Shown piece by piece: positions 1-11,560 of a stretch of DNA of 64,000 nucleotides (its first letter is position 1; each line of letters opens with the position of its first letter). The stretch is from Saccharum officinarum. Taxonomy: Eukaryota > Streptophyta > Magnoliopsida > Poales > Poaceae. Both the position numbers and the translations under genes were made by a program. Location of the stretch: assembly GCA_020631735.1 (NCBI GenBank), contig CM036223.1, positions 54,984,456 to 55,048,455 of the forward strand, written 5' to 3'. The notes below the pieces were generated by a model. That model did no database searches. It worked only from the letters and a program-made list of their open reading frames with translations, and was not told the DNA's origin.

Positions 1-1
1 T

Positions 2-3000
2 GCTGCTTCTAAGAGCCACAAGAGGGCACTTGAGGCAGGTGCTTCACAGTCTCGAGCTCCAGCTGCCCCGAGGGCTCCTCCTCGCCCTCCTGCCACAAGT
101 GCTAAGTTTCGTCCTCCGCAAAAGAAGGCGCCAGTGAAGACTGGGTTTCGCAAGGCATATACAGTGGCCCTGCCAAAGGGTAATTCGGGCCAAGGCAGCT
201 CTAGTGTTCCTCCTAGCAACATGCCTTGCTGGAACTGCAACAAGCCAGGCCATTGGTCCAGGAACTGTCCTTACCCTAAGAAGAATGTCAACCAAGGTGG
301 CCGTCAAGGGCACGCTCATTATAACAGTATTGAGGAAATCCCATCTGGTGAGGCTGTCACTGCTGGTAAGTTCCTAATTGACCAACATCCTGCGGTGGTA
401 CTTTTTGATTCAGGTGCTTCGCATTCCTTTATCAGTCCTAAGTTTGCATCGGAGTTTACACACAAATTGCATACTGTTGAAGGTGGGAGTTATTGTATTA
501 GCACAGCAAGTGGGAATATTTCCACAAATAAAGTAGTGGGGAATCTTGAGCTTGAGATAGAAGGGCGAAAGTACTCGCTTGCCTTAGTGGTTTTGCCGGG
601 CTTAGGCATAGATGTTATTCTGGGCATGAATTGGATGAGTCAGAATGGGGTACTCATTGATACATCCACTCGGGTAGTTATGCTCAGAGATCCTACAGAT
701 CAAAAGGGTTTTCTGGTACAACTCCCCAGAAAAGTTGATTTGTCTGGGGAAGTTCATGCTGTGCAAGCAAAGGCGTTGGCTGAAATTCCTGTAGTGAATG
801 AGTTTCCGGACGTTTTTCCTGATGAATTGCCGGGACTCCCTCCGGATCGGGATGTGGAGTTTAAAATTGAGTTGTTGCCTGGCACAGCTCCTATCTCTAG
901 GAGACCCTATAGGATGCCTCCGAATGAACTAGCTGAACTTAAGTTGCAATTGAATGAACTTTTGAAGAAGGGGTTGATTCGTCCTAGTTCGTCACCGTGG
1001 GGATGTCCTGCTATCTTTGTAAAGAAGAAGGATCAGTCATTACGAATGTGCGTTGATTATAGACCTCTCAATGCAGTCACTGTCAAAAATAAGTACCCTC
1101 TACCGCGCATCGACATCTTGTTCGATCAGTTGTCTAAAGCTAAAGTTTTCTCTAAGATTGATCTAAGATCTGGCTATCATCAAATTAAAATCTGTCCTGA
1201 AGATGTTCCAAAAACCGCCTTCTCTACCAGATACGGTCTTTATGAGTATCTTGTTATGTCCTTCGGCTTGACAAATGCCCCCACACACTTTATGTACTTG
1301 ATGAATTCGGTGTTTATGCCCGAATTAGACAAGTTTGTGGTGGTATTTATTGATGACATCCTGATATATTATGTAAATGAGGAAGATCACGCTGAACATC
1401 TGCGTATAGTCCTCGCAAGACTGCGTGAACATCAACTATATGCAAAGTTCAGTAAGTGCGAATTCTGGCTTCGAGAGGTACCTTTCCTTGGGCATGTGTT
1501 GTCCGATGAAGGAATTATGGTGGACCCCGCCAAGGTACAAGAAGTACTGAACTGGAAGGCTCCTATCTCGGTTCACGAGATCCGGAGTTTTCTTAGTTTG
1601 GCTGGCTATTATCGTCGCTTCATCCCGGATTTCTCCAAAATAGCCAAGCCAATGACTCGGTTGCTATAAAAAGACACCAGGTTTGTCTAGACTCCTGAGT
1701 GTGATGCGGCTTTTCACCAACTGCGAACCCTCCTAACCTCAGCTCCGGTTTTGGCACAACCAGATATCGAGAAACCATTTGATGTTTATTGTGATGCCTC
1801 AGGCATAGGTTTGGGAGGTGTTCTGATGCAGGAAGGCCGAGTAATCGCATATACCTCTCGGCAACTTCGGAAGCATGAGGCGAATTATCCAACGCATGAC
1901 TTAGAACTCGCCGTAGTTGTTCATGCTTTGAAAGCCTGGCGGCACTATCTGCTGGGCAATGTCTACAATATCTACACAGACCACAAAAAGCCTCAAATAC
2001 ATCTTCACCCAACCCGAGTTAAATATGCATCAAAGAAGATGGCTCGAGTTGATTAAGGATTATAACCTTCAAGTGCACTATCATCCTGGCAAGGCAAATA
2101 TGGTTGCGGATGCTTTAAGCCGTAAGTCTCATTGTCATTCCCTAGTTGAAACTGATTTTCATCGATCTCGCCTTCTACATCCAGCAGTCTTGTACAACAT
2201 CACCGTCAGTTGTACTCTCAAAAGCAGAATTATTGAGCTTCAAAAGACTGATCCTGGTGTATTCCACATAAAACGCAAAATAAAAGAGCAAGAAACTACA
2301 CAGTTTAGGGTAGATGAAGAGGGTGTACTATGGTTTAAGGATAGGTTAGTTGTGCCTAAGGACCGAGAGCTTAGAAATGATATTATGTCTGAAGCACACT
2401 CCTCTAAGTTGTCCATCCATCCTAGTAGCAATAAGATGTATTATGATTTGAAGCCATACTATTGGTAGACCAAGATGCGGAAAGAGATAGCTGCATATGT
2501 GGCTAGGTGTGACACCTGCTGTAGAGTTAAAGCTGTGCATATGAAAGCTGGGTTGCTTCAACCACTTTCTATTCCTGGTTGGAAATGGGAAGAGATAAGT
2601 ATGGATTTCATTGTCGGACTTCCTCCTACTGTCAAAAATCATAACTCCATCTGGGTAATTGTGGATCGTTTGACCAAGTCAGCTCACTTCATTCCAGTTA
2701 GAGTGGACTATCGTCCCACTGACTATGCTGAGTTGTACTTTAATCAGGTAGTCCGGCTCCACGGGGTACCTCGTACTATCGTTTCTGATCATGATCCCCA
2801 GTTCACTGCTCACTTTTGGGAGCACTTGCATCACCTTCTGGGAACCAAGTTAGTGAGAAGCTCTGCTTATCACCCCCAGACGTCAGGACAGATGGAACGG
2901 GTTAACCAAATCTTGGAAGATCTGTTGCGGGCATGTGTAATATCATCCAAGGGTTCTTGGAAAAAATGGTTACCTCTAGCCGAATTCTCGTACAATAATA

Positions 3001-3651
3001 GTTACCAAGAGAGTATTAAGATGGCCCCTTTCGAAGCTTTGTACGGTCGTAAGTGTAGAACTCCACTAAACTGGGTAGAAGCTGGTGAAAGAAGGTATTA
3101 TGGTATTGATTTTGTTCAGGAAGCTGAGGAACAAGTCGTACCATCCAAAAACATATGGCTGCAGCCCAAGCTAGACAGAAAAGTTATGCTGATCGTCGTA
3201 GAAAACCGCTCGAGTTTGAAGTTGGAGACTTCGTTTACCTGAAAGTTTCTCCAATGAAGAGTGTCCAACGTTTTGGTGTTAAGCGGAAACTTGCGCCAAG
3301 ATACGTGGGTCCTTTCCAGATCATAGGCAAGAGTGGTGCTGTTGCGTACAAAATCCAGTTACCTCCTGAAATGAGTGTCATATTCAACGTCTTCCATGTA
3401 TCTCAGCTTAAAAAGTGACTTCGAGTTCCTGAGGAAAGAGTCCCGTTAGGAGATATTAGGCTTGAGTCTGATTTAACTTACGAAGAAAAGCCAGTCCGGG
3501 TGATAGATACTTAGGAACGAGTAACTAGAAGCAAAGTGGTTAAGTGGTATAAAGTGATGTGGAGTAATCATGGTAGTGAAAGTGACGCTACATGGGAACG
3601 GGAAGACTATTTGCGGGATGACTATAAGGAATTCTATGAAAAATGGTACAC
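2..3651 (+). pseudogene. gag-pol polyprotein of element A, 5'-truncated and decayed
   Basis: The reading frame is open from base 2. Zinc knuckle [14 protein letters not shown] lies near 229-270, the protease motif [11 protein letters not shown] near 403-435, the RT active-site motif FIDD near 1348, the RNase H start YCDASG near 1789, the integrase HHCC region near 2390-2530 and DDE-type core near 2600-2930. A chromodomain-like segment ends the protein near 3484-3651 (VVKWYKVMW, ATWERED). Premature stops occur at 1667, 1686, 2466, 3416 and 3512. Frameshifts lie near 1985 (an extra A in an A run) and near 3150. Comparison with element C shows that the stop at 2466 replaces a Trp codon by a transition, as expected for an old methylated repeat. 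The product would have been capsid, protease, RT/RNase H and integrase. It cannot be made now. Confidence 0.92.
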
Positions 3652-3691
3652 TTTCCAAATCTTGGGACAAGATTTTTATAAGGGGGAGGGC

Positions 3692-4634
3692 TGTAACACC
3701 TCACGTGTTTGGCTTCCTTAAGTGCATTGCATTTCATGAGCATTAACATTAATCACCTCATTCATGAGTGGGAGCATCATTCATTTCATGCATGAACTTT
3801 TAATATGTGAAACATGCTGTGAAAACATTGCCACATATGTTATATTTCATGTGAAGTAAGAAGTGAGTAGTGTGCAACACACACGTACCTTATGTGCAAT
3901 TTCATTTGGAAACATGCTAACCACTTTAGTGTAACATAATTAGAGAGTGTTATGCAACACACTCATGCAACATGTGCAACATGAGCTTGCAACATTTGGG
4001 TGGAATATTGATTTGCTTGTTTCAAAGTGTGTGACACTAGGAATTTCGTGTAACCAATGTATAGAGTGGCTAATTGGGTCTCATAACACCTTAATTACAT
4101 TTAGGGTAAGTAGTGGAGCAATGTTCATGTTGACCAAAATTACCAAATTGCCCTTCCAAATGTTGTTGACTAAGTGTGGACCCCTAGAGTGATCTGGTTT
4201 GACCATTAAAAAGTCCAGCTTAGAGATCTTGCAATGGAGGAGCAACCTTAAGCAAAGTTGTAGAGAATTTCATAAGGAACAAAAGTTCTAATATGGCCAT
4301 CTCATGAAAATGACCATAACATACTCAAAAATGGCCCACAAGTCAGTATTAGAGGCTGTTTTTGGGGACTTAGCAAATTTTGGCTAAGTGTGAAGCTGAA
4401 AACCGTTTCACTGTACCTCACTTTGGCAACTTGTAACTCACAAACTAGGCCGAACCAGTCCTTGGCCAAGTGATAAAGTTGTTGTCCACACATAGCTCTA
4501 CAACATTGTCAACATCAATATCACCTGGTTCTAAATGGTTTAGGAGATATGGTGCTTTGAAAAATAGGGTTCAGTCGGCATAGTTGACTGAAACTCAGTT
4601 TCAGTTTTCGGGTACCCCACTTTAGAGCTCGGTA
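3692..4634 (+). repeat. 3' LTR of element A, cut by a gap
   Basis: The LTR begins TGTAACACC directly after the purine-rich tract AAGGGGGAGGG. It is AT-rich and rich in short CAT/CATG-containing words. No ORF is supported. The 3' end is hidden by the gap at 4635. Sequence after the gap does not look like the LTR end seen in element C (ending TGTTACA at 57402), so an unknown length is missing. Confidence 0.8.
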
Positions 4635-4734
4635 NNNNNNNNNNNNNNNNNNNNNNNNNNNNNNNNNNNNNNNNNNNNNNNNNNNNNNNNNNNNNNNNNN
4701 NNNNNNNNNNNNNNNNNNNNNNNNNNNNNNNNNN
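4635..4734. other. assembly gap (100 N)
   Basis: Exactly 100 N, the usual placeholder for a gap of unknown size. It hides the end of the 3' LTR of element A and its target duplication. Confidence 0.99.
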
Positions 4735-5071
4735 GGTAATCGTGCTAAAAAAAACTTATTTCTTCTCTCTTTTCTTAAATACATTGTCATGTCATATAAA
4801 ATACCTATATGGCAACCTATAATGTAAATAAAACTCTTACTAGACTGGCCTAAATAAACGCACGTCCCACTTCCTAAAGAGTTAAACTTTTCAGAGTTTA
4901 TTTTCCTTGATTGAAAACCTTAGGCTGCAGATCAAATAATATGGTAACTGGGCAGGACCAGCCAATTCAATAGTACCGGTGCTACTAGTAGATACTACCT
5001 GTTGTTGCTACAAAATGCAATTTCAGATTTAGAGTAATAACTACAATTATCTTATAGGTTTGACTACATTA
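4735..5071. other. intergenic, nothing recognised
   Basis: About 335 bases of AT-rich DNA between the gap and a TIR element. I see no coding, RNA or repeat signature in it. Confidence 0.6.
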
Positions 5072-5929
5072 GAGCAACTCCAACAGCTCCCCGTCCCTAC
5101 TCCCCATCCTTATTTTTTTGCAAAGTGACAAAAAAACTGGCTCCAACTGTTTCCCATCTTTACTCCCCATCCCTGGCAGCTTGGCAAAAATCGCCCCCCC
5201 CGCGCATATATGCGCGCTAGGCTTCACTCCCCATCCCATCGCGACTCCGTGGGGACCGCCTCGGGTTGAGCACCAGCAGCACGCGCCGCAGGAGCCCCTC
5301 GCCCCGCACGCCGGAGTACCCCGCCCCTCGCCGGAGCCCGCCCCTCCCCGCCTGCCAGCGCGCCGCAGGAGCCCCCGCGCTGCCGTGGCACCCCGGCCAT
5401 CCGCCGCGGCTGCTCGAGGGGAGGCATAGAAGCAGCGCGGGTGGAGGGGAGGCGCAGAAGCAGCGCGGCGGACGGGCAGGGGCGGAAGTGCGGGAGCGCG
5501 ACCGCGGAGGTGGAGGAGAGCGGCAACAGCGCCATGGGTGGCGGCATTGGAGGGACAGAGCCGAGCCGCAGGGAGACGAGAGGAGAGCGGGAACCACAAC
5601 GTTGTCTACCTCAGGGCGGCCCCTCGCTCGAGGGAGGAGATGGTGGCGGCCATGGCGAGCGAAGCCGGTCGGTGGAGGTGCCGAGAGGAAGGCTGCGTCC
5701 GCCGTGGCGTGCGCCCGACTTCACACCGTGCTCGCGAACGCCGGCGGCTTCACGCGGAAACACTGCGTCCCGCGGCAAAAAAAAACAGATCGTGGGCCCA
5801 ATTTGATTTTGCCAAGTGAATTATACCAAACTATTGGAGATTAGCCTTTTTTTTCTTTGCCATATTGTTTGGGGAGTTGCCAAACCTCAAGATTTGGAAG
5901 TAAAATATCCCAAACTGTTGGTGTTGCTC
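5072..5929. mobile_element. PIF/Harbinger-type non-autonomous TIR element with GC-rich cargo
   Basis: The ends are an imperfect terminal inverted repeat, GAGCAACTCCAACAG at the left and CTGTTGGTGTTGCTC at the right. TTA lies directly outside on both sides (5069-5071 and 5930-5932), a 3-bp target duplication of the kind made by PIF/Harbinger transposases. About 500 bases inside (5230-5760) are very GC-rich, with overlapping open frames on both strands that look like an artefact of composition or captured exon sequence. No transposase is present. The 'gagcaactccaacag' terminus is common in grass MITE-like elements. Confidence 0.7.
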
Positions 5930-6221
5930 TTACATTTATAGAAAATTCCAGTGCCAATTAATATTTATACTACTCATCGACGATCCACCATTCCTTCCTA
6001 GTAACTAATGTAATGATATTTATTCGACAACGTATGATGGTGCGATCGAGCAGTTGATGATTTCTTTCACGGGACGCGGAGCGAGTAGCTATTTGCAGCC
6101 TCTGATGGCGTTGACCTGGTGGCAATAACAAATGCAACCTCCCATCTGGAGGGCCCACAACCGTGCATGCCGTGTGGCCTCTGGGCCATCATCACCCGTC
6201 AGCCGTGCATGCTGGTGTAGC

Positions 6222-6390
6222 CAGTGGCGGATGTGGGATGCGGGATAAGGGGGGGCTAAAACAACAGAGATGTTGATTTGCACGAAGATTTAACGGTGAA
6301 ATCAAGTTTTTGCTACAGTAATTAGCATTTGAAATCAAGAAATTAGGGGGGGCTGGAGCCCCCCAGCCCCCCCCCTTTGGATCCGCCCTG
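6222..6390. mobile_element. small TIR element (MITE-like)
   Basis: A 169-bp unit with ends CAGTGGCGGAT and ATCCGCCCTG, which are imperfect inverted repeats. TAGC lies directly outside both ends. It contains runs of seven to eight G and of C that are nearly complementary and could fold. The superfamily is not clear; hAT-like is possible from the CAG start, but a full 8-bp target duplication is not visible. Confidence 0.45.
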
Positions 6391-6578
6391 TAGCACTTGC
6401 TGCATGCATGGTCGCTGGTCGCTCGTCTTGGCCACCGGGCAGCCGTTCCGTACGACTAGGAGGTCTCCTCATGCATGCATGCAGAAGCAAGCCAAGGTCT
6501 CGACGATCTCATCCCAACGACGAACGACGGACGGACCCGAGTCCCGAGCAAAGCAAGCAACGGATTGAAATTGAATTC

Positions 6579-6961
6579 ATGGCGGGGCCGGGTCTTCTCC
6601 TCCTCGCCGTCGACGTCGTGGCCCTGATCACTGTGATGCTCACCGCCTCCGCCCACCCGCTGTCGTCGCTGCACGACGACCTCATCCCCTCCTTCTCCTC
6701 CGGCGGCAACAGCACCGCGAGCAGCAGGATCAGCAACAGCACTACGAGCACCACCACGTGCCGGCCGACGGCCCGCTGGTGGCGCACGAGTTCCTGCAGG
6801 CGTGCTACCCGGGCGAGGTCTGCGGCCACTTCACGCAGCTCGTCTGGAACGACACCGAGTTCGTCGGATGCGGACGCTCCGAGTGCTTCGCCGGCGGCGT
6901 CTTCATCACCTGCTCCTACGACCCGCCGGGGAACTGGAAGGGAGAGGTGCCGCTCACCTAA
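6579..6961 (+). pseudogene. PR-1-like CAP-domain gene, truncated and frameshifted
   Basis: A start codon at 6579 opens a signal peptide (MAGPGLLLLAVDVVALITVM, hydrophobic, ending near SAHP). The downstream frame beginning before 6758 encodes the C-terminal half of a pathogenesis-related PR-1 protein of the CAP superfamily: VCGHFTQLVWND, then VGCGRSEC, then GGVFITCSYDPPGNW, with the family's Cys pattern, and stops at 6961. The two parts are in different frames. The first half of the CAP domain (about 80-90 residues between secretion signal and VCGH) is missing, replaced by a low-complexity Ser/Gln/His stretch. PR-1 proteins are secreted, sterol-binding defence proteins of about 160-170 aa; this locus could give at most about 125. 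I read it as a pseudogene by internal deletion plus frameshift. A recently misassembled gene is the alternative. Confidence 0.75.
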
Positions 6962-7177
6962 TCATATATCATCGTCACTTCGCCTTGCATTGTTGGAATG
7001 CATGGCCAGGTAGTAGTGTTTATTAGTAATTTCTTTCGATCGATCGCCTGAGCTAGATCCATGAGCATGCATGCACCAATCGACGATCCACCATTATATT
7101 CCTAGCAGTAACTTCCTCTAACAATTGTTGGTCTCGAGCTCGCTCGCGTGCGTACATGGCTACGTTAGAAGAAACAG

Positions 7178-7619
7178 TGGATCATCTAGGGTAGATCTAG
7201 CGGGTAATTACTTGTCATTTGGGATAAACCAGTAGAACATCATGGAACACTTACTGGAGAGAGGAATAGAGAGAGACGCGGTGGAAGTAACTGACCGTCC
7301 GGTAGGGATAGGTGGAGGAGCTCGAGTCTGCCATCTCGTGAGTAGTGCGGTAGGCGACGGCGTAGGTGAAGCAGTGGTGGTGCAGTGACGCCGGCGGTGG
7401 ACTTTCCGTCGCTTACAACACTCCCCTCTCTCTGGATCGGTTAGGGTTTCTAGTGGGGTGGCGGCGAACCTCGTAGTACGAGCCCCTGCCCCACCTCCTC
7501 TTTATTGTGCTGCGCGACGGGGGCCACCAGCCATGTCGTTGGGCTGGGCGTCCCCGATCAGGACGCGGTCAAGGGGTCCGTCTCGACCGTTGGGTCAAGA
7601 CGGATGAGATTAATTCAAA
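7178..7619 (-). repeat. 3' LTR of the old copia element
   Basis: This is a direct repeat of 12354-12801. In element orientation it begins TGTTTGAATTAATCTCATCC after a purine-rich tract. The outer end should finish GGTTTAACA but instead shows unrelated sequence before about 7178. The central part contains GC-rich words such as CTCGTAGTACGAG, a perfect 13-base palindrome-like motif also present in the other LTR. Confidence 0.8.
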
Positions 7620-7839
7620 CATTTTTCCCCTTGATCTCATCTTATACTTTAACTTTAAACTTTGACTTTGATTGCTTTCACTTTTATTTGTTCCATCACA
7701 AATTAATGTATAGAGCATGCTTCATCGTCACGGTCAATTGCCGATAGATTTAACAGCTACAATACACGTCTCTGTTCTGAAACAGATTCTTTAACTTTCG
7801 GGCCCTTTTATTGTCCGAAAATCATAGGCTATACCATAA

Positions 7840-10690
7840 ACCCATGTCGACTGTGTGTTGTCTGAACACACTGGGTGGTAAGCCTTTGGTAAGCGAATCC
7901 GCAAGCACTTTCTTGTTACTTATATGTTCAATACCTTTTAGTATGATTCCGGACTTTCTCCTTAACAACGTATAACTTTAATGTCAATGTGTTTGGCAGC
8001 ACACTTGACTCGTTGTTATAGGAGCAAACTACTTAAATGGTCATTGCTGTTGACAACCATTATTAATTTCGGATATAAGTTCACTTAATCATTTTTACCT
8101 GTCCCGCAGCCTTATATCATGCTATACTATAACTTTGCATCACTGATGATACTAAAATTGTTTCTTTGAAGCTTTTCCATAATAAAACTCCAACTGCGAG
8201 TGTTAGTTACTATGTGGGTTTCACTAAACATCTCTGCCAAAATTTTAACATTGTACCCACAAGGCCATGACTACTTGAGAGTACTTGTTCTTTCTTTCTT
8301 AGTATGAGGCCGACATTTTAACTCCATTCTAGTGATCTATATCTGGACTAGACTTTTGCCAAAATAACCCGGATACGTGAACTGTGTTAGAATAAGGTCT
8401 TATCTTTGTACTCATTAAGCTTCCAGCAGCTGAAGCATATAGGACGTTCATCTATAACAATCTTACATTGCTTTTGGAACACTAAAGTTCTCAAAACTAT
8501 TACCCTTGACTATGGGAACAAGCGTAGATTTATCCGCATAGGTACTTTATTTCTTTATAAATTTTTCTGAGCATGCCTATGCGATAGTTCTAATATCCCT
8601 TTTCTTTTATCTCGGTGAATTCAATTTTTATAACGAGAGACATTTCACCGAGAACTTTCTTATTGAACCTTAAGGACAAGAGTTTCTTCTTCTTATGCAG
8701 TAGATTGACATCACTACTAACAAGTAAGATGTCATCCACATATACAGATTAGGAAATGAATTTCCTATTCTATAACTTTGTACAAACGTAATTGTCCTCT
8801 CATTCTCTTTAACCCAAAATTTTTAATTGACTCTTCAACTTTAAATGCCACTATCTAGAGATTTGCTCTAGTCCATAAGAGATTTCTGCAGGTGGTATCC
8901 CTTACGTTCTTTTCTTTTCATGACAAAATCTCTGGGTTGTGCCACGTAATCATTTTCATACAAATCCTATTGGGAAATGCTATCTTTATTTTCATCTGAT
9001 GTAACTCAGATCATAATGTGCCACTAGCACTCATTGTAATCTATTCATTTGCTTCGCGCAAAAACTTTTGATTCAAGTCGCGCTCCACATCTTTACATAT
9101 TTTCTTTGGAGTCACATTTTGTCTTGTAGACCCATTATAGCCTACTATTTTAGCTCCTTAGGAATTTATTTTAGATCCCAAAATATTATTGGTATTATCG
9201 ATTTCATTTCATTTTTCTTTACTTCTTGCCACTTGAACGTGTGAACGTCTCTCATGGCTTTTTCAAATTAGGTGGGATTACCCTCCATTTGAATTTCACT
9301 AACATAGACTTTATAGTCATCAGAAAAATCTAATTTTCTTATTCTTTGAGACTTTCTAGGGTCTTAGCTACTAGCATTTCTTGACCTTTATTGTCCAAAG
9401 ACAATTGATTCTACAAGGTCCTATGTAACAAGATCCTTGTTTATATTATTTATCCTCCTTGCAGAGTTAGGTTTTTTTGTACCATGCTCCCCCAGATTGT
9501 CCCATCTTCAAACTTTCTTATTTCGGGTTTAATCTGTTAACACTCATATGGTGCATTTACCACCGCCTTAATAATTCTGAATACGTCCAATATGAATACT
9601 GGCCGACCATTTCATCTTTCTATTGGAACTGTAAAAGATTCATGAATTTAGCTATTTCTTTACTTTAGGGGTATCATTATTACGACCGTCTTACTCCCCC
9701 GACGATCACATTCATCTTTCATAGATCACTTTAATATGCATCGTATTGTCTGAATTATGGGGAAGTATCTTTCTTAATTGTCTCACCTTTCTCCTCCTCG
9801 AAATGTGGTACGAACTTTTCTACCACAATTTCAAAAACTATCCAGAACTCTTGTGAATGAGGAAACTTTGATTACTTTCTTCGTCCACATGATTACATCA
9901 TGCGAATGAAATTATTTCTTAATTCGTTGGGAGTACTTTTTCCTCATTTCACTTCAAGAACTCAACAGAGTCTTTTATTATTAATACTTTCGCAAGTCAC
10001 GCTTGTATGTCATTCTTATCTTAAGATTCGTCTGTAACTTTTTGTTTTTCTTAAACTTATACTAGGATAGCATAAGAGCTACCCTAAATTTTTCTCCCTG
10101 TGCGAGATACACTCAAAGCACATGAGTCATCACAACTTTCTTCTGCCATGCAGGATAAATACTATGTCAAATTTCTCCCGTCATGTAGGATTGATTAACA
10201 TAAGTACTATGCCAACTTTACTCCGCCATACGGGTATTTATCAAACTTTTTCCGTCATGCGGGTACTATCACAAACTTTTTTCCGCCATGCGAGATAATT
10301 TTCTTGAAGGGACATAAATGTCAATATTGGCTCATATTCAATCAAATTTAGAAATAAATCCAAATACTCTTTAACACACATGCTTAATCCGACATTGGTC
10401 AAATTAAACATGCATGTCACTTATTACATTTCAAATCATGATGATTAGGACTAAAAAAATTATATTACGTATTACATCTTTTACCATGATGATAAAACTA
10501 AAAACTAAAATCTTCTTCATAAGGAGTACATAAAAGGCATCTTTTAAAATAAACTTTTAATGTTCTATTTCTTGGATCAATATCCTATAATTCTTTTCTT
10601 TTGAAGCCATTCTTTAAAGAGACCGCAGTCCCTTATACAATGGCATTCTTTCTGCAAAAATTTGCACTTTTCATCTTCTGAGTCACAAGT
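7840..10690 (-). pseudogene. gag-pol remnants of the old copia element
   Basis: Reading the minus strand from 10690 down, a degenerate gag zinc knuckle is seen near 10600-10680 (CKF.QKE.CH.IRDC, followed by GLFKEWLQKK). An RT fragment near 8700-8745 includes LYVDDI, the copia catalytic motif. The end of RNase H near 7840-7925 shows ADSLTKGLPP and VDMGLW, the typical copia polyprotein terminus. Everything between is full of stops and frameshifts. Order and spacing fit gag, protease, integrase, RT, RNase H. No function is expected. Confidence 0.8.
10130..10300. repeat. five degenerate copies of a CCGYCATGCGGG motif
   Basis: Copies start near 10144, 10178, 10223, 10252 and 10283, spaced 29-45 bases, each followed by a TA-rich spacer such as CAAACTTTTT. 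They lie within the decayed interior of the copia element. The function is unknown; they may be a decayed minisatellite. Confidence 0.6.
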
Positions 10691-10809
10691 ACCCAGCTCA
10701 TTTCCTTTTCACCCTTCAAGAATAAAGGCATGAAGTTCTTTATCTGAAAAACATTAATCAATAATCATCAATAATGCTCATTAAACTTTTAAAACTTTAT
10801 GTTCTATTT

Positions 10810-11380
10810 TATATCACCGTTGGACAGAAATAGAATAAAACAAACTTTTCTACATTAATTCCACATCACCGTTGGGCAAAAATAGAATTATAAAACCTTA
10901 ATTATCTTATAACCCTCTTCAAAAATAAATTCTCCTATTGGTTCAAATTTAATTTTGAAGATCATCATCATTGCAGCGGAAACATGAAAATACATTACAT
11001 TCTACTAGCTCTGGAGCATCTTTTGTTTCTTATCTATTCTCTAAAATTGATCACTTTGATGCAAAATTCATCAGAGATTTAAACTTTAAACATAAAACTC
11101 AAAATTATAATATTGTTATCATCAACGTTGGTCAGAAAATAACAACATCATAATTTTCTTTAAACTTAAACTCTTAAATAAACTTATAATTTTGTTATCA
11201 TCAACGTTGGTCAGAAAATAACAATATTATAATTTATCTTAACTATAAACTGATTATTCCTCCAATTTAAAATTCCCGTTGGTTCCAACTTTAACTGAAG
11301 GATCAACTTTTCATCATTTACTGAATAACTATAACTGCTCTTCAAATTAAATACTTCCGTTAGTTCGGATCTAATGAGAA
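10810..11380. repeat. interspersed CGTTGG-type motif array
   Basis: Four copies of a word like ATCAACGTTGGTCAGAAAAT (near 10811, 10863, 11119, 11197) alternate with three of a related word near 10932, 11271 and 11347 (CCGTTGGTTC type). TTGCAGCGGAAA-like words recur near 10970 and 11397. Two copies near 11119 and 11197 are almost identical over more than 30 bases. The array lies inside the old copia element, upstream of its gag zinc knuckle in element orientation. Confidence 0.6.
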
Positions 11381-11560
11381 GACAATAATCTTTAACTTTG
11401 CAGCGAAAATATTAATTAAATCTCATAATGCTATTTTCCATAAACTTCTAAATTACTTTATTGTTCTTCTGAACAAAATTAATTCAAAATCATCAAATAA
11501 ACATTAAAAACAGCTTCTGGAAAAAGAAAAAAGGCCAAATCCTCAAAACTTCTTTCATTT

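Larger units (their letters stand above)
1..4634 (+). mobile_element. Element A: Ty3/gypsy chromovirus (Tekay-like), 3' part
   Basis: The window opens inside the gag gene of a Ty3/gypsy LTR retrotransposon on the plus strand. Seen in order are the end of gag with a zinc knuckle, protease, reverse transcriptase, RNase H, integrase and a chromodomain-like tail. A polypurine tract at about 3680-3691 and the start of the 3' LTR at 3692 follow, and the sequence runs into an assembly gap. The domain order and C-terminal module place it in the chromovirus branch, probably the Tekay lineage. It is of the same family as element C at the other end of the window (near-identical protein wherever both can be read). 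The 5' LTR and any upstream ORF lie outside the window. The element is dead: pol holds five stops and at least two frameshifts. Confidence 0.93.

Noticed and set aside
4521..4790. Open frames running through N stretches here and at 45698-46108 and 63229-63597
   Set aside because: They exist only because unknown bases are read as unknown residues.
5118..5844. Several open frames of 90-190 codons inside the Harbinger-type element
   Set aside because: Overlapping frames on both strands in GC-rich DNA, no recognisable domain.
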